The notes below the pieces were generated by a model. The model searched no databases and was not told where the DNA came from. It saw only the letters and a list, made by a program, of their open reading frames with translations. Shown here in pieces: positions 22,560 to 32,483 of a DNA stretch of 64,000 nucleotides. The DNA comes from a virus. The translations under genes and the position numbers were made by a program. The stretch is from the IMG/VR virus record IMGVR_UViG_3300024221_000009, positions 1 to 64,000 of that record; one strand, written 5' to 3'. Numbering within the stretch: position 1 is the stretch's first letter; each line of letters opens with the position of its first letter.

Positions 22560-23855
22560 ATGAAAACATTTAATGATTCAGAAATACTGAAAAACGCCTT
22601 AGTTGGTGTAGAATTTGAATTTTATTCAAATATTTCAATAGAGGAAACTGCTAAAGAACTTGCTGGGATTTTAAATAAAAAAATCAGAGTAGAGGAACAA
22701 GCGCATAGTGACTTTGTTGTAACTTCTGATGAGTTTAAAATAGAACCAGACATGAGTGGTGGCGCCAAGTTAATGGAATTAGTAACCGGTGCAGTACCTT
22801 ATTATTCTGCGAGGTTAATGATTATTAATGTGTGTTCGTGGATAGAAAAGAATGGATATACTAATGATAGATCTTCAATACATTTGAATATTTCTTTTGA
22901 TAAAAATAAGATTGAAGATAAAAATAGAATATCTAAAATGAACGTTCTTAAGTTTATTTTAGATTTTAAAGAAAATCAAGTTTTTAAATTCTTTCCAGAA
23001 AGAAAAGATTCAGCATACGCAAAATCTATTAAATTTATTTTACCTAACAAAGATACTTATTTCTTTGACGGTAAAACAATTAATCAACAAAATTTTATTT
23101 ACCCCGATTCTAAATACTATGGAATTAACTTTGAAAAAAGACATAGTAATTATTTAGAATTTAGATATATTGGTGGAGCCGATTGGGAAAAAAAGACATC
23201 AACTATATTACACATGTTAGATAGTTTTTTAGTTCAATTATGGAATTCAACAGAGTCTAAAAGATTTACAGATCTAAATGCACTAGAACTTAAAAAAATA
23301 TTAGCAGATAATAAGAGAATTATAGATTCTAGAAGAAATTGGAGAGAAATTGAAAAAAATTGGAAACATATTCAATTCAGTGTTGATTTAAATAAAGAAG
23401 ATAAAATAGTAGATATTTACTGGGCAAATATAAAAGAACAAGTTATGCGATTATTTACGCATGGTGCGATTTCAAAAGGCCATATAAATTATGATACTGA
23501 TACCGGTAGGGTTCAAGTAAAAGATGGAAAGCTATCGTATTGCGTTGAATTAGATAATTATGATTTTATAAATTGCCATATTAGAGGAGAAGTTTCTCAC
23601 TCTGATTTATTTCAATGTCAATTAGAAGGATCTGATGTTGATGAGTGTAATTTTTATGATAATTGTCAGATAAACTCTTCCAAAGTTAAAAATTCATATA
23701 TACATAAAAGCTGTCATGCAAATGATGCGTATATATATGGAACAAATGGAATATTTAAAGGAAGTATGAAAGGCGGAATATTTAGAGAAGGTAAATACGA
23801 TAAAAAAACAGCTAAATTCGATAACACTGAAAAGGTGTTGTATCAAGAAGTATAA
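22560..23855 (+). CDS. Amidoligase-like protein with C-terminal pentapeptide-like repeats
   Basis: Residues 14-23 (LVGVEFEFYS) match the first strand of the amidoligase/COOH-NH2 ligase group (G-E-E-F). Later features fit too: KLMELVTGAVPYYSARLMII, RSSIHLNISFD (the His-containing strand) and NYLEFRYIGG. Such enzymes join a carboxylate to an amine using ATP. The last ~110 residues (YDFINCHIRGEVSHSDLFQC, QLEGSDVDECNFYDN) look like degenerate pentapeptide repeats, a right-handed beta-helix. The fusion is unusual. Substrate unknown: peptide tagging of a virion or host protein is possible. A structured leader directly precedes the start. Confidence 0.6.
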   Translation: MKTFNDSEILKNALVGVEFEFYSNISIEETAKELAGILNKKIRVEEQAHSDFVVTSDEFKIEPDMSGGAKLMELVTGAVPYYSARLMIINVCSWIEKNGYTNDRSSIHLNISFDKNKIEDKNRISKMNVLKFILDFKENQVFKFFPERKDSAYAKSIKFILPNKDTYFFDGKTINQQNFIYPDSKYYGINFEKRHSNYLEFRYIGGADWEKKTSTILHMLDSFLVQLWNSTESKRFTDLNALELKKILADNKRIIDSRRNWREIEKNWKHIQFSVDLNKEDKIVDIYWANIKEQVMRLFTHGAISKGHINYDTDTGRVQVKDGKLSYCVELDNYDFINCHIRGEVSHSDLFQCQLEGSDVDECNFYDNCQINSSKVKNSYIHKSCHANDAYIYGTNGIFKGSMKGGIFREGKYDKKTAKFDNTEKVLYQEV

Positions 23856-23873
23856 AATAAAGTACATATAAAA

Positions 23874-24704
23874 ATGAGTAATATATTTGTAGGAGACGAT
23901 TCATGGTTAGCAGACCCTCAATTAGGGAGTGACTGTTTTAATGAATTTGTTAATGAACTAGCAGAAGAAGTTACAGGGTCTTGTATGATCCCTATGAATC
24001 TTCCAAAGAAAGAAGTTCAGAACATTGTAAAAAGAGCTAAAAAATGGTTTTATAAAAATTATGAGTATTCTGTAAAAGAATCTTTTGTAGTTTTACCAGT
24101 TGCTCTTTTTGATTCAGAATATTTTAAACAAAATAGAGCTATCACACTACCTGGAATGGATGACACTAGCAAAGGAAACGAAGTTTATTCAGTTTACGGT
24201 GTATTTGAAACAGGATCAAGATCGGGAATGACAAACGATATTAATTTCACGACCGGTGATTTTGCAATGGAAAGAATGATGGCTCAAGGATTATATGGTG
24301 GAGCTGGAACTGCAGCAGCAGCTGAAAATTTGCAAGCCTATGTTATTAATGAAAGTTTTTACGACTTAGCAAGACAAGTTTTAGAGAATCCAATTAGTTT
24401 TCAATATAACCAATTAACACATCAGTTAAAATTTATGGGAGATACTCCTAAAAAAGATGTTATATTAGAAGTATATGAAACTATTCCAGAGTGTAATCTT
24501 TTTAGTGATGAAGCATTCTTTAGATATTGCGCAGCAAAAATAAAGGTTTCGCTAGGACAAAAGCTTTCTATATTCGGATTTACATTACCTGGAAATATTC
24601 AAGTAAATGCTGATGTTATTCAAGGTTTAGGAGAAACTGAATTAGAAAATGTAATTGAAGAAATAAAAACAGATGAAGGTGCTGATTGGATGATGCATTC
24701 TTAG
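23874..24704 (+). CDS. Virion structural protein (neck or baseplate)
   Basis: This 276-residue protein starts with an acidic region, then LPKKEVQNIVKRAKKWFYKN and YEYSVKESFVVLPVALFDSE. A Gly/Ala-rich segment (MMAQGLYGGAGTAAAAENLQ) lies in the middle. The C-terminal part (LSDEAFFRYCAAKIKVSLGQ-like strands and helices, ending EIKTDEGADWMMHS) is acidic. Its position before gp25- and gp6-like genes makes it a structural component, but I cannot map it to a specific T4 protein. Confidence 0.5.
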   Translation: MSNIFVGDDSWLADPQLGSDCFNEFVNELAEEVTGSCMIPMNLPKKEVQNIVKRAKKWFYKNYEYSVKESFVVLPVALFDSEYFKQNRAITLPGMDDTSKGNEVYSVYGVFETGSRSGMTNDINFTTGDFAMERMMAQGLYGGAGTAAAAENLQAYVINESFYDLARQVLENPISFQYNQLTHQLKFMGDTPKKDVILEVYETIPECNLFSDEAFFRYCAAKIKVSLGQKLSIFGFTLPGNIQVNADVIQGLGETELENVIEEIKTDEGADWMMHS

Positions 24705-24720
24705 TGGTATATATAGATAT

Positions 24721-25074
24721 ATGGAGTTTTACGTAAAAGAAATAGGAGAACCAAATTTTAGCCCAGATAAGCTGCAGCAAGACGCTGAGCTTTCTATGTT
24801 AATGACTCAAATAGAAACAATACTTTTCACGAGAAAAGGAGATGTTCTAGGTGATTTAGAGTTTGGTGCAAGTTTAGAAGATTACGTATATGAATTAAGA
24901 TATAATGATTTCCAGCTAAAGAAAGTAATTAATGAGCAAATAGCTCAATACGTACCTTTAGCTCAAAAATATAGTGTAGATATTCAAGTTGATTACGCAA
25001 AAGAAGTAGACAGACACGCAGTGTTTTTAGATATTACTATTGATTCGCGACTTCAATTAGGAGTATACATATAA
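24721..25074 (+). CDS. 25: gp25-like baseplate wedge protein
   Basis: This 117-residue protein fits the gp25/GPW/lysozyme-like baseplate family: an N-terminal disordered part, the helix LQQDAELSMLMTQIETILFT, then RKGDVLGDLEFGASLEDYVY (the family's 'R-GE/D---P-FG----' core) and a C-terminal beta-alpha-beta. In T4 gp25 sits at the wedge core where sheath polymerisation starts. The length is normal (T4 gp25 is 132). The gp6-like gene follows 17 bases later, the conserved order in contractile tails. Confidence 0.85.
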   Translation: MEFYVKEIGEPNFSPDKLQQDAELSMLMTQIETILFTRKGDVLGDLEFGASLEDYVYELRYNDFQLKKVINEQIAQYVPLAQKYSVDIQVDYAKEVDRHAVFLDITIDSRLQLGVYI

Positions 25075-25091
25075 AATTATAAAAAAAACAA

Positions 25092-26912
25092 ATGGCTGAA
25101 TTTAAATTTTTAAATACATCTAGAATTAAAGCTAATGAAATGATCTCAGATACGAGAACATACATTGCTCGTTTATATGGAAGAACGAGTGAGTTGTTTA
25201 CGACTGCGTCTCCTTTCTCTCAAATTCTTGATGTTTTATCTGAAATAACTAAACTAATTTTCTTCTATATTGAAGACTCTACGGTTGAGCAAAATATTTT
25301 AACTGCACAAAATCCAGAATCAATTTATGGATTATCAAGGCTAGCAGGTCATGACGCTTTTAGAGGTGCAAGTGCGTATGGCGAAATAAAAATAAGACTA
25401 AACACATCAGCATCTACAGATATTGCAGGTGACGCATTAAATATTTCTAAAAACTCTACAATTAAATGTTCTTCAAATGGATTAGAATACATTTTAAAGA
25501 CAAACGCTGATAAATTTAGAATTGAAAAAAGTAACTCAAACTATATATACATACCAGTTATTCAAGGTAAAGTTGAAAACCAAACAGTAACAGCTACTGG
25601 AGAAAAACTTCAATCTTTTAACATTATAATAAAAGGCATAACAGATCATCACTCAGTTAGAGTAAGTGTTAATAGTGAATTATGGACTAAATATGATTCT
25701 TTATATGACATGAAGGTTGGTACTAAAGGGTATTTAGTTAAAACTGGAATCAACGGAGGGTTAGATGTTTATTTTGGTAATGGTTCTTTTGGTTCAATTC
25801 CGCAAGAAGGAGCAAGTATTGATATAGAATACATTGTAACAGATGGTTCTGGAGGAAATCTCACAGGTTCTAAAGATTTAACTTTTAAATTTGTAACTGA
25901 AGGATTTGATTCTTTAGGAGAAGAACATGATTTAAACCAATTATTAGAATCTTCATTTACAGTAACTCCTAAAATGGGAGCAGACCCTGAGGATATCGCA
26001 TTAACAAAGTTAATTGCACCTCTACAGTCTCATTCATTTATTTTAGCTACTCCAAATTCTTATGAGCATTTTCTTTCAAGATACGGAATGTTCTCTTATT
26101 TAGATGCATATAACACAACTGAAGACGGATATTTAGATGACGACAATGTGATTTATTTATTTATGTTACCAGATACAAAGAAAAAACTAACAAAGAATAA
26201 AGATTATTTTAATCTAGGGTTAGATGAGTTCTTTTTCTCAAGTGATGAAAAGAATGGAATATTAAATCTATTAGAAAAAAGCGGACAACAGATGGTTACT
26301 ACTGAAGTTAAAATAGTAGAACCTAAAGTACAAAAATTTAGAATGGATGTTAAAGTAAGATATTTTGAAGGTTATAACAAAAAAACGTTATACTCTGAAA
26401 TAAGATCTAAAATTAGCGAATATTTAATTAGCATAACAAGAAGAGACCGTTTACCTAAATCAGATATCATTGCAATTTTAGAATCAATTGAAGGTATTGA
26501 TTCAGTTAACGTTAAATTTACTTCTCAAGTTGAAGAAGACGCAAGAAGAAATGGATTCTATACTTTAGAAAAAGTAACAGTAACTCCATCAACGCCGGTA
26601 TTAGAAGATATTGGAAATGGTAAATCTAAATACGTTTTCTTTAAAAGAACTGTAACAACTCAGAGAGTTGATTTTGAACCTAATGCTGCATTACCAGAAG
26701 AAGTTATTAACTTAGATTCATTTGGTGATATTATTTTAGAATCTCAAGAAGTTGCATTGTTTAGAGGAGGTTGGCAAGATAGAGATGGTGTTGAAGTATT
26801 AGATGACGCTAAGCTTGGCGAAATGGCAGCACTATCTATTTACTTTGATGAACCTGCTGTAAAGAATACAATATTCGCACAGATACAGGCTAAAAATAGA
26901 AAAGCACTATAA
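25092..26912 (+). CDS. gp6 / baseplate J-like wedge protein
   Basis: This 606-residue protein follows gp25 as gp6/gpJ does in contractile tails. The N-terminus (MISDTRTYIARLYGRTSELF, FSQILDVLSEITKLIFFYI) and NILTAQNPESIYGLSRLAGH are typical of gp6. A beta domain with DIEYIVTDGSGGNLTG resembles the J core, and the C-terminal part (LYSEIRSKISEYLISITRRD, RLPKSDIIAILESIEGIDSV) has the dimerisation helices. It forms the wedge ring in the baseplate and changes conformation at contraction. Its stop overlaps the next ATG by 1 base. Confidence 0.8.
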   Translation: MAEFKFLNTSRIKANEMISDTRTYIARLYGRTSELFTTASPFSQILDVLSEITKLIFFYIEDSTVEQNILTAQNPESIYGLSRLAGHDAFRGASAYGEIKIRLNTSASTDIAGDALNISKNSTIKCSSNGLEYILKTNADKFRIEKSNSNYIYIPVIQGKVENQTVTATGEKLQSFNIIIKGITDHHSVRVSVNSELWTKYDSLYDMKVGTKGYLVKTGINGGLDVYFGNGSFGSIPQEGASIDIEYIVTDGSGGNLTGSKDLTFKFVTEGFDSLGEEHDLNQLLESSFTVTPKMGADPEDIALTKLIAPLQSHSFILATPNSYEHFLSRYGMFSYLDAYNTTEDGYLDDDNVIYLFMLPDTKKKLTKNKDYFNLGLDEFFFSSDEKNGILNLLEKSGQQMVTTEVKIVEPKVQKFRMDVKVRYFEGYNKKTLYSEIRSKISEYLISITRRDRLPKSDIIAILESIEGIDSVNVKFTSQVEEDARRNGFYTLEKVTVTPSTPVLEDIGNGKSKYVFFKRTVTTQRVDFEPNAALPEEVINLDSFGDIILESQEVALFRGGWQDRDGVEVLDDAKLGEMAALSIYFDEPAVKNTIFAQIQAKNRKAL

Positions 26913-27187
26913 TGGCAAATTCACCTATTCAAAATTTATTTAAAAGTAGACAAAAGAGAAATTACGAAGTACGTAAATCTGCAGTAGATTCTAGAAAAAA
27001 TTTAGGAAATGACTTCAGTGAAAATATTTTAAGAGGTTCTTTATCTGCATATATTATTAGAAATAATACGATGAATGATTTTATAGTATTAATTCAAAAG
27101 GCATTAACTGATTTAGTAAACGCAGTAACGTATTTAAAAGGATTTAAATCGTTTACAACAAAAAAAGATTACAAAAAATTTAGATAA
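26912..27187 (+). CDS. Small tail protein, function unknown
   Basis: This 91-residue basic protein begins MANSPIQNLFKSRQKRNYEV and carries a hydrophobic helix (MNDFIVLIQKALTDLVNAVT). It overlaps both neighbours by 1 base (TAATG) in the wedge-gene operon. It may be a small wedge or chaperone component; no family is recognised. Confidence 0.55.
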   Translation: MANSPIQNLFKSRQKRNYEVRKSAVDSRKNLGNDFSENILRGSLSAYIIRNNTMNDFIVLIQKALTDLVNAVTYLKGFKSFTTKKDYKKFR

Positions 27188-29937
27188 TGACATATAAAAA
27201 TCTAAGATTTTACGATAACGATTCTAATGACCTTAATTTAATTTACAATGATGAATTAGATATATGGCAGGGTGTTGTATATTTACCATTAGTTTCTGCA
27301 GGGCTATATGAAACTCTAACGTTACACGTTTTAGAAAATGTAGAAGGACCTTTATTTGAAGATCTTTATGTAACTCCAATTGCAGAATCAATAGGAGATG
27401 TTGCATTTAAATTTAAATTTGAAAAAGACTATAATTCTAGCGAAGACGTTTTTCTATATAGCGCACAATCAGATAATGGAGAGCTTATAGTTAAAAAAGA
27501 CTTATTTCAATCAGAACCTATTTTATCTTCAACAACATCTACTTCAACATCAGGAGATAAAAAAGTAGTCACTGCAAATTTACAAGCAAAGCCAATTACA
27601 TGTCGAGTTGCTTTAAATTCAGAAGAAGAAGGATTTCATATAAAACCTTTAAGTATTGTTGAGGTTGTTGATGGAGTTGAAACTAGAGAAATAGCAAACA
27701 TTAAAATATACGGTGAAGTTGAGGCTGAAGACGAAAGACTTAAGACTTTATTAACTAACATCGGAATGAATTTAGGTGATTTAGATTATTTTATATTTAG
27801 AGACTCAAACATTAGCGAGCAATCACCTGACCACATTCTACTAAACCAAAAGAGAAAAGAACTATTATTACAGGCTTCTTCTATTAAACCCTTTATAGGG
27901 ACTTATAAAGCTCTTTTACGTGCTATTGATTTCTTCGGATATGATAAAATTACGTTAAAAGAATATTGGTTAAATATAAACGAACAGAGCGAGAATTTTG
28001 GAAAATTAAAAGCAGTAGCAGTTCCTAATCAGGAAGTTACAGGGTTTTTAGCTGACAAAAATAAAACAACGGATCTTCCTAACTCTAATCAGAAGAAAAC
28101 ATCTAGATTTTCTTTAGTATACAGATTAAACAACGCAACTGGAGAATTAGATCAATGGGATATTCCTAAGGTTAAAGAAGCTTTAGATTATTCTCCAGAT
28201 GAAGTTTTAGTAAAATTATATGGTTTAAAAAATAAACTTCAAAAAGATTATTTACCATTACAGGCTAAGATAGTCGATATCACAGGAGAAGGAGATTACT
28301 TTTCTCAATTTAATCAAAACGTTTGGAATAACCAACATAATATTAAAGATCAAAACGCTGGAATTGAGTTTGTGCCTGAAAAAGTACCAGCTCTTAGAAA
28401 TGTTTACATTGAAGATTTACGTAAAGTAGATTATAGACTTACAGGATTTAATCAAGACTTTAATAGTATACCGGCTTCAGATAAATTAGAAATATGCGAA
28501 TCTATAGAAACTTTTTATAGAAATTATTATGATTTAAGCAAGGACACTTTTAATACTTTAGATGGAATCCCAATTGGAGCTCCAGTATCTTTTCATGTTG
28601 AAAGAGGATTAGAAGATTCATGGGATTTTGCTGAATTTACATGGGAAGACGCAACGGATACTGGTAATCATCTTTTAACTTGGGAAAACTGGTGGCATAG
28701 AGGAGTTTATGAAATTGAATGGCATTTACTAGGACCTAGAGGATATGATAAATCTTTTAGAGGACCTGTTTACGAATGGAATCATTTTCCAATGACTTTA
28801 CCATACGCTGGTAAATATACTGTTGAAGCACATTTACATGATTTATACAATGTACGTTCTACTAGAATTCATAAAGAATGGATTGAAGTATTGAATAAAA
28901 ATGTTGAAGTATATGGATTAACTCAAAGAGCTACTAAGAAATTAAATTGGAATGAGTATACATATCAATGGAATAAAACTGGAAGTAGTTGGGATTGGTC
29001 TAGAGAAAACCTAATGCCAGTATCAGATACTATAAGTACTCTTTATTTAACAATGGATAGAGCCAATTATATGTCAGACGATAAAGACAATGGAACTCCA
29101 CATTCTACTGTTAGGAGATACATAGATCCTAATCAAGCAACTGGTTTTAACGAAACACCAGGACCATATCAATGGGGAGATTTGGAAACTCAAACATGGG
29201 AAGACGGTCCTGAAACTACTTGGAAAATGACAAGAATAGGATCAGATATAAATTCTTCATTTCAGATTAAGATAGCAAATTCAGATGGATATTCTCAAGG
29301 AACTGATTTAGTAATTGAGCAAACTGCTGGGTTTGGGACAATAAATACAGATTCATACGCAATTCAATCAACGTATCCATCTGACGCAGCTGATGTACTA
29401 GCATGGGAAGCAGTCGCTGACGAGTTAAACAATGTAGATCCTTTAATATATCCTATAATTTCTAAATTTAATTATAATGCTATCCTAGTAGACACTGATG
29501 GTAATTTAGTAACTGGGAATGGATCTTTAGGACAGGACGTTTGTCCTTATATATTAGCAGTTGGTAAAGAACCGGCACGAACTCATGATTTTAAAACAGT
29601 ATCTTTTAGTAATCCAATCGGAGGACTTATAGATCAAAAAATTAACTTTACAAGTTACAACCCAGGGTTTGATGATACATATATAATCAACAACTTAGCT
29701 GAGCTAAATTTATTAAATCATGTCACATTTTCATATGATTTAACCAACATGCCAGGGGTCGTAAAATCAGAATGGAAATTGGTTAATAATACATTAAATA
29801 TCGAGGATATATATTATAGTAATCAGAGATTAACTTATTTGTTAAAACATAAAGGATATTATACAATTAATTTAGATTTAACTGATTCAAATGGCAATAA
29901 AAATTCAATAACAAAAAATATTTTAAAAATAATTTAA
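27187..29937 (+). CDS. gp7/gpI-like baseplate wedge protein with PKD-like domains
   Basis: This 916-residue protein contains IKPFIGTYKALLRAIDFFGY at about 235-255, matching the 'P-----R--A-D-FG-' core of tail protein I/gp7-type wedge proteins. Later segments look like PKD/immunoglobulin-type beta domains: EWHLLGPRGYDKSFRGPVYE with LPYAGKYTVEAHLHDLYN, and a C-terminal one ending KGYYTINLDLTDSNGNKNSI. It follows gp25- and gp6-like genes, the usual wedge order. It probably links the wedge to the peripheral baseplate; the PKD domains could bind fibres or glycans. Confidence 0.65.
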   Translation: MTYKNLRFYDNDSNDLNLIYNDELDIWQGVVYLPLVSAGLYETLTLHVLENVEGPLFEDLYVTPIAESIGDVAFKFKFEKDYNSSEDVFLYSAQSDNGELIVKKDLFQSEPILSSTTSTSTSGDKKVVTANLQAKPITCRVALNSEEEGFHIKPLSIVEVVDGVETREIANIKIYGEVEAEDERLKTLLTNIGMNLGDLDYFIFRDSNISEQSPDHILLNQKRKELLLQASSIKPFIGTYKALLRAIDFFGYDKITLKEYWLNINEQSENFGKLKAVAVPNQEVTGFLADKNKTTDLPNSNQKKTSRFSLVYRLNNATGELDQWDIPKVKEALDYSPDEVLVKLYGLKNKLQKDYLPLQAKIVDITGEGDYFSQFNQNVWNNQHNIKDQNAGIEFVPEKVPALRNVYIEDLRKVDYRLTGFNQDFNSIPASDKLEICESIETFYRNYYDLSKDTFNTLDGIPIGAPVSFHVERGLEDSWDFAEFTWEDATDTGNHLLTWENWWHRGVYEIEWHLLGPRGYDKSFRGPVYEWNHFPMTLPYAGKYTVEAHLHDLYNVRSTRIHKEWIEVLNKNVEVYGLTQRATKKLNWNEYTYQWNKTGSSWDWSRENLMPVSDTISTLYLTMDRANYMSDDKDNGTPHSTVRRYIDPNQATGFNETPGPYQWGDLETQTWEDGPETTWKMTRIGSDINSSFQIKIANSDGYSQGTDLVIEQTAGFGTINTDSYAIQSTYPSDAADVLAWEAVADELNNVDPLIYPIISKFNYNAILVDTDGNLVTGNGSLGQDVCPYILAVGKEPARTHDFKTVSFSNPIGGLIDQKINFTSYNPGFDDTYIINNLAELNLLNHVTFSYDLTNMPGVVKSEWKLVNNTLNIEDIYYSNQRLTYLLKHKGYYTINLDLTDSNGNKNSITKNILKII

Positions 29938-29938
29938 A

Positions 29939-30496
29939 ATGGCAAGTATCACAACAATTTTAGGAACAGACAGTTTAGCGTCTTCAAGAATCTTAATCAA
30001 CGACAACTTTTCGTCTCTAGACGATAACTTAGATCAGGTTACAGGTTTATTGAACGTTCAAACTCAATCTTTAGCATTAACAGGATCTGTTAGCGCTTCA
30101 GAACTTAACTTAACTAACGGAGGATCTAACTTATTTGTAGTTAACACATCAAATATAACAGCGTCTTTACCAGTTACTTTAGAAAACACATTAATATTAG
30201 AAGGAGGATTAAGACACTCTGTTGCTGCAGTTTCTGCAGTACCAACAGCAGGTAACTATGAAAAATCTACGTATCTTTTAGATGCATCTGGATTAGCACA
30301 GCCTTTAGTATTTCCAGCAGGAGATGATGGACAAGAGGTTACTATTATAGCAGACGGATCAAATGTTCAATTAGATGTTAATAACATCGCTGGACCAACG
30401 GCTGCAACAATATTACCTAACGGTACTTTAACAATGAGATACTATAACGGATTATGGTATTTAATCTCTGATGTTAACTGTACTCTTACATTCTAA
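29939..30496 (+). CDS. Small tail-fibre/baseplate protein
   Basis: This 185-residue protein has an N-terminal stretch (SSRILINDNFSSLDDNLDQV) resembling the N-terminal attachment segment of phage fibres, a possible short coiled coil, and a beta-rich C-terminal half (DDGQEVTIIADGSNVQLDVN; TLTMRYYNGLWYLISDVN). The sequence is rich in Ser/Thr/Asn and has few Lys, like exposed virion proteins. It is most likely a short fibre or decoration trimer. Confidence 0.55.
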   Translation: MASITTILGTDSLASSRILINDNFSSLDDNLDQVTGLLNVQTQSLALTGSVSASELNLTNGGSNLFVVNTSNITASLPVTLENTLILEGGLRHSVAAVSAVPTAGNYEKSTYLLDASGLAQPLVFPAGDDGQEVTIIADGSNVQLDVNNIAGPTAATILPNGTLTMRYYNGLWYLISDVNCTLTF

Positions 30497-30516
30497 TAAA
30501 AAATAATAAAAATTAA

Positions 30517-32478
30517 ATGGCTACACCATTAATAAGAATACCGCAAGAACAGGGTGGTACTATGTATGCTTTTTCTAGCGCTGCTAGAGATCTTACTCGT
30601 GCTTATTATAACCCTGATGTTGTTTTTGAGTATTCAAAATTTGCGCTTTTAGATATTCCAGTTGTTGCTGAGCCATCACCTGGTAGTACTAATAATTATA
30701 TTCAATTTAGTAATCTATTTGAAGGTGGACCTGTTGGTGGAAACTCATCAGCGCCAAACTATAGTGATACACTACCCGACGATAATGCCAATCGTCACTT
30801 TGCACAAACTTTTCAAAATTACGCGCTTAATTTAGAAAACTTTATATTAAATGATGATGATTTTGATAACACGCTATACTCTTCTGATTCTGAAAAAATA
30901 TTTTTTAAATGGTTAAATCATTTAGGAGCTTTTAGAACAAGGCCAGCAACTTCACAAGAAGCATCTACAGGATATTCTAGAGTAGTTGAAGAAGATGATT
31001 CAGTTCAAAATGGATCTGAATATAGCCAAGTAGTTAAATATTTAGGAAATGTAGACGTAACAAATGATAAAAACTATCAAGGAGATACGTATAATGAAGT
31101 ATTTGTAAACGTACCTTCTTACGTAGGATATACACCTAAAGTTTTATTTAAATCTAGTGATTACAACACTACAGCAACTTCTTACGAGATTTTAACTAAC
31201 TCTATTAACGGTAGAAGCGGTCAAGCACATCCGGACGCAAATATTAATTTAGATCCTTTAGCAGATAGCTCAAACGGTTCTATTAATATAGACTCGAATT
31301 CAACATACAATTACGGGATTGAATGGAATTCTTCAGCATATTCTAAAATTGTAAGTGATAAAAAATTAAACAACCTTTTAGATTATTCTAAAAGAGGTGG
31401 AGATTTTAGATTTAATGCAATTCTAGTATATTATGATGTTTATTCTAAATCTAATTCTGGAAATAGATCAACAAACTTATACGGTGTTATTTTATTAGAT
31501 AATTGGAAATATGATCCAGCAAATACAGGATGGTCTTTACCAGAATTAAGTAAATATAAACCAAACGAAGTAACTGGATTAAACGGTAATGCTTTCGCTT
31601 TAAAACTTAATGTTAAATTTAATTCATCATTAGACAATGTGGGTATTGAAAAAAATATTAATGATTACTCTACGTTTTCAATGGATATTTTCTTTGACTC
31701 AACGTCTGCTCTTGAAAACGCAGCAAAGGTATTGTCAGATTCAAATAATAAATTTAATGAGTTAGCCGATAAAGTTAATGGTTTAGAAAACTTATTTTTA
31801 ACATCAGTACAACAAGAAAATTTAAATATAAGAGTTGACGAACTCGAGGTCGCTATTGAAAATGCTTCTTTAAATTTTGAAAATTCAGGTTCTGTTTTAG
31901 ATTTAATATCTGCAACAAACATTAGAATAAACCAAATTATTAACGGAGAGATACCAACTGAAGTACAGTATAATACAGATGTTATAGTACCTGGTGATGG
32001 TATTGCAGTAGATAACTCAATAGAGAATAAAGTAAAAATACATAATAAAAATTATGGATACGTATTAAATGAAGTTTATAATTACGATATAAATACAAAC
32101 GTAGTATTAGATGCGATTAATGCGGGTAATGAATATAATCCTGCTCTTGCAATTGATAAAGGTATATGGACAACTGTTAAGAAATACACAAACCTTGTAA
32201 GAATTTATTTAAACGACCAGGATGTATTCCAAAATGATCTAAATATATATTTAGATGACAGCGTTAATTCTTTTAAAGAAGGACAAGTTATTAAATTAGT
32301 ATTTAGAAAAGGTTTTTATAAATTCCATAAACAAATTAACATATATACTGACGTAAATAACGGTTGGGTTTTAAAGAAAACAATCAATTCTTCAGATTTA
32401 ATAAGTAGTAAACCATACGTTGAGCTTATTTGCGTAGACGAAACAAACAAGACATTTGAACTTGACATTATAAGATAA
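30517..32478 (+). CDS. Virion structural protein (baseplate/fibre connector)
   Basis: This 653-residue protein is rich in Asn, Ser, Tyr and Asp. Residues about 385-470 contain helices that could form a coiled coil (AKVLSDSNNKFNELADKVNG; LNIRVDELEVAIENASLNFE). A C-terminal beta domain follows (FKEGQVIKLVFRKGFYKFHK, then YTDVNNGWVLKKTINSSD). This fits an extended baseplate or fibre-attachment protein, but no family is recognised. Confidence 0.5.
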   Translation: MATPLIRIPQEQGGTMYAFSSAARDLTRAYYNPDVVFEYSKFALLDIPVVAEPSPGSTNNYIQFSNLFEGGPVGGNSSAPNYSDTLPDDNANRHFAQTFQNYALNLENFILNDDDFDNTLYSSDSEKIFFKWLNHLGAFRTRPATSQEASTGYSRVVEEDDSVQNGSEYSQVVKYLGNVDVTNDKNYQGDTYNEVFVNVPSYVGYTPKVLFKSSDYNTTATSYEILTNSINGRSGQAHPDANINLDPLADSSNGSINIDSNSTYNYGIEWNSSAYSKIVSDKKLNNLLDYSKRGGDFRFNAILVYYDVYSKSNSGNRSTNLYGVILLDNWKYDPANTGWSLPELSKYKPNEVTGLNGNAFALKLNVKFNSSLDNVGIEKNINDYSTFSMDIFFDSTSALENAAKVLSDSNNKFNELADKVNGLENLFLTSVQQENLNIRVDELEVAIENASLNFENSGSVLDLISATNIRINQIINGEIPTEVQYNTDVIVPGDGIAVDNSIENKVKIHNKNYGYVLNEVYNYDINTNVVLDAINAGNEYNPALAIDKGIWTTVKKYTNLVRIYLNDQDVFQNDLNIYLDDSVNSFKEGQVIKLVFRKGFYKFHKQINIYTDVNNGWVLKKTINSSDLISSKPYVELICVDETNKTFELDIIR

Positions 32479-32483
32479 TAAAT

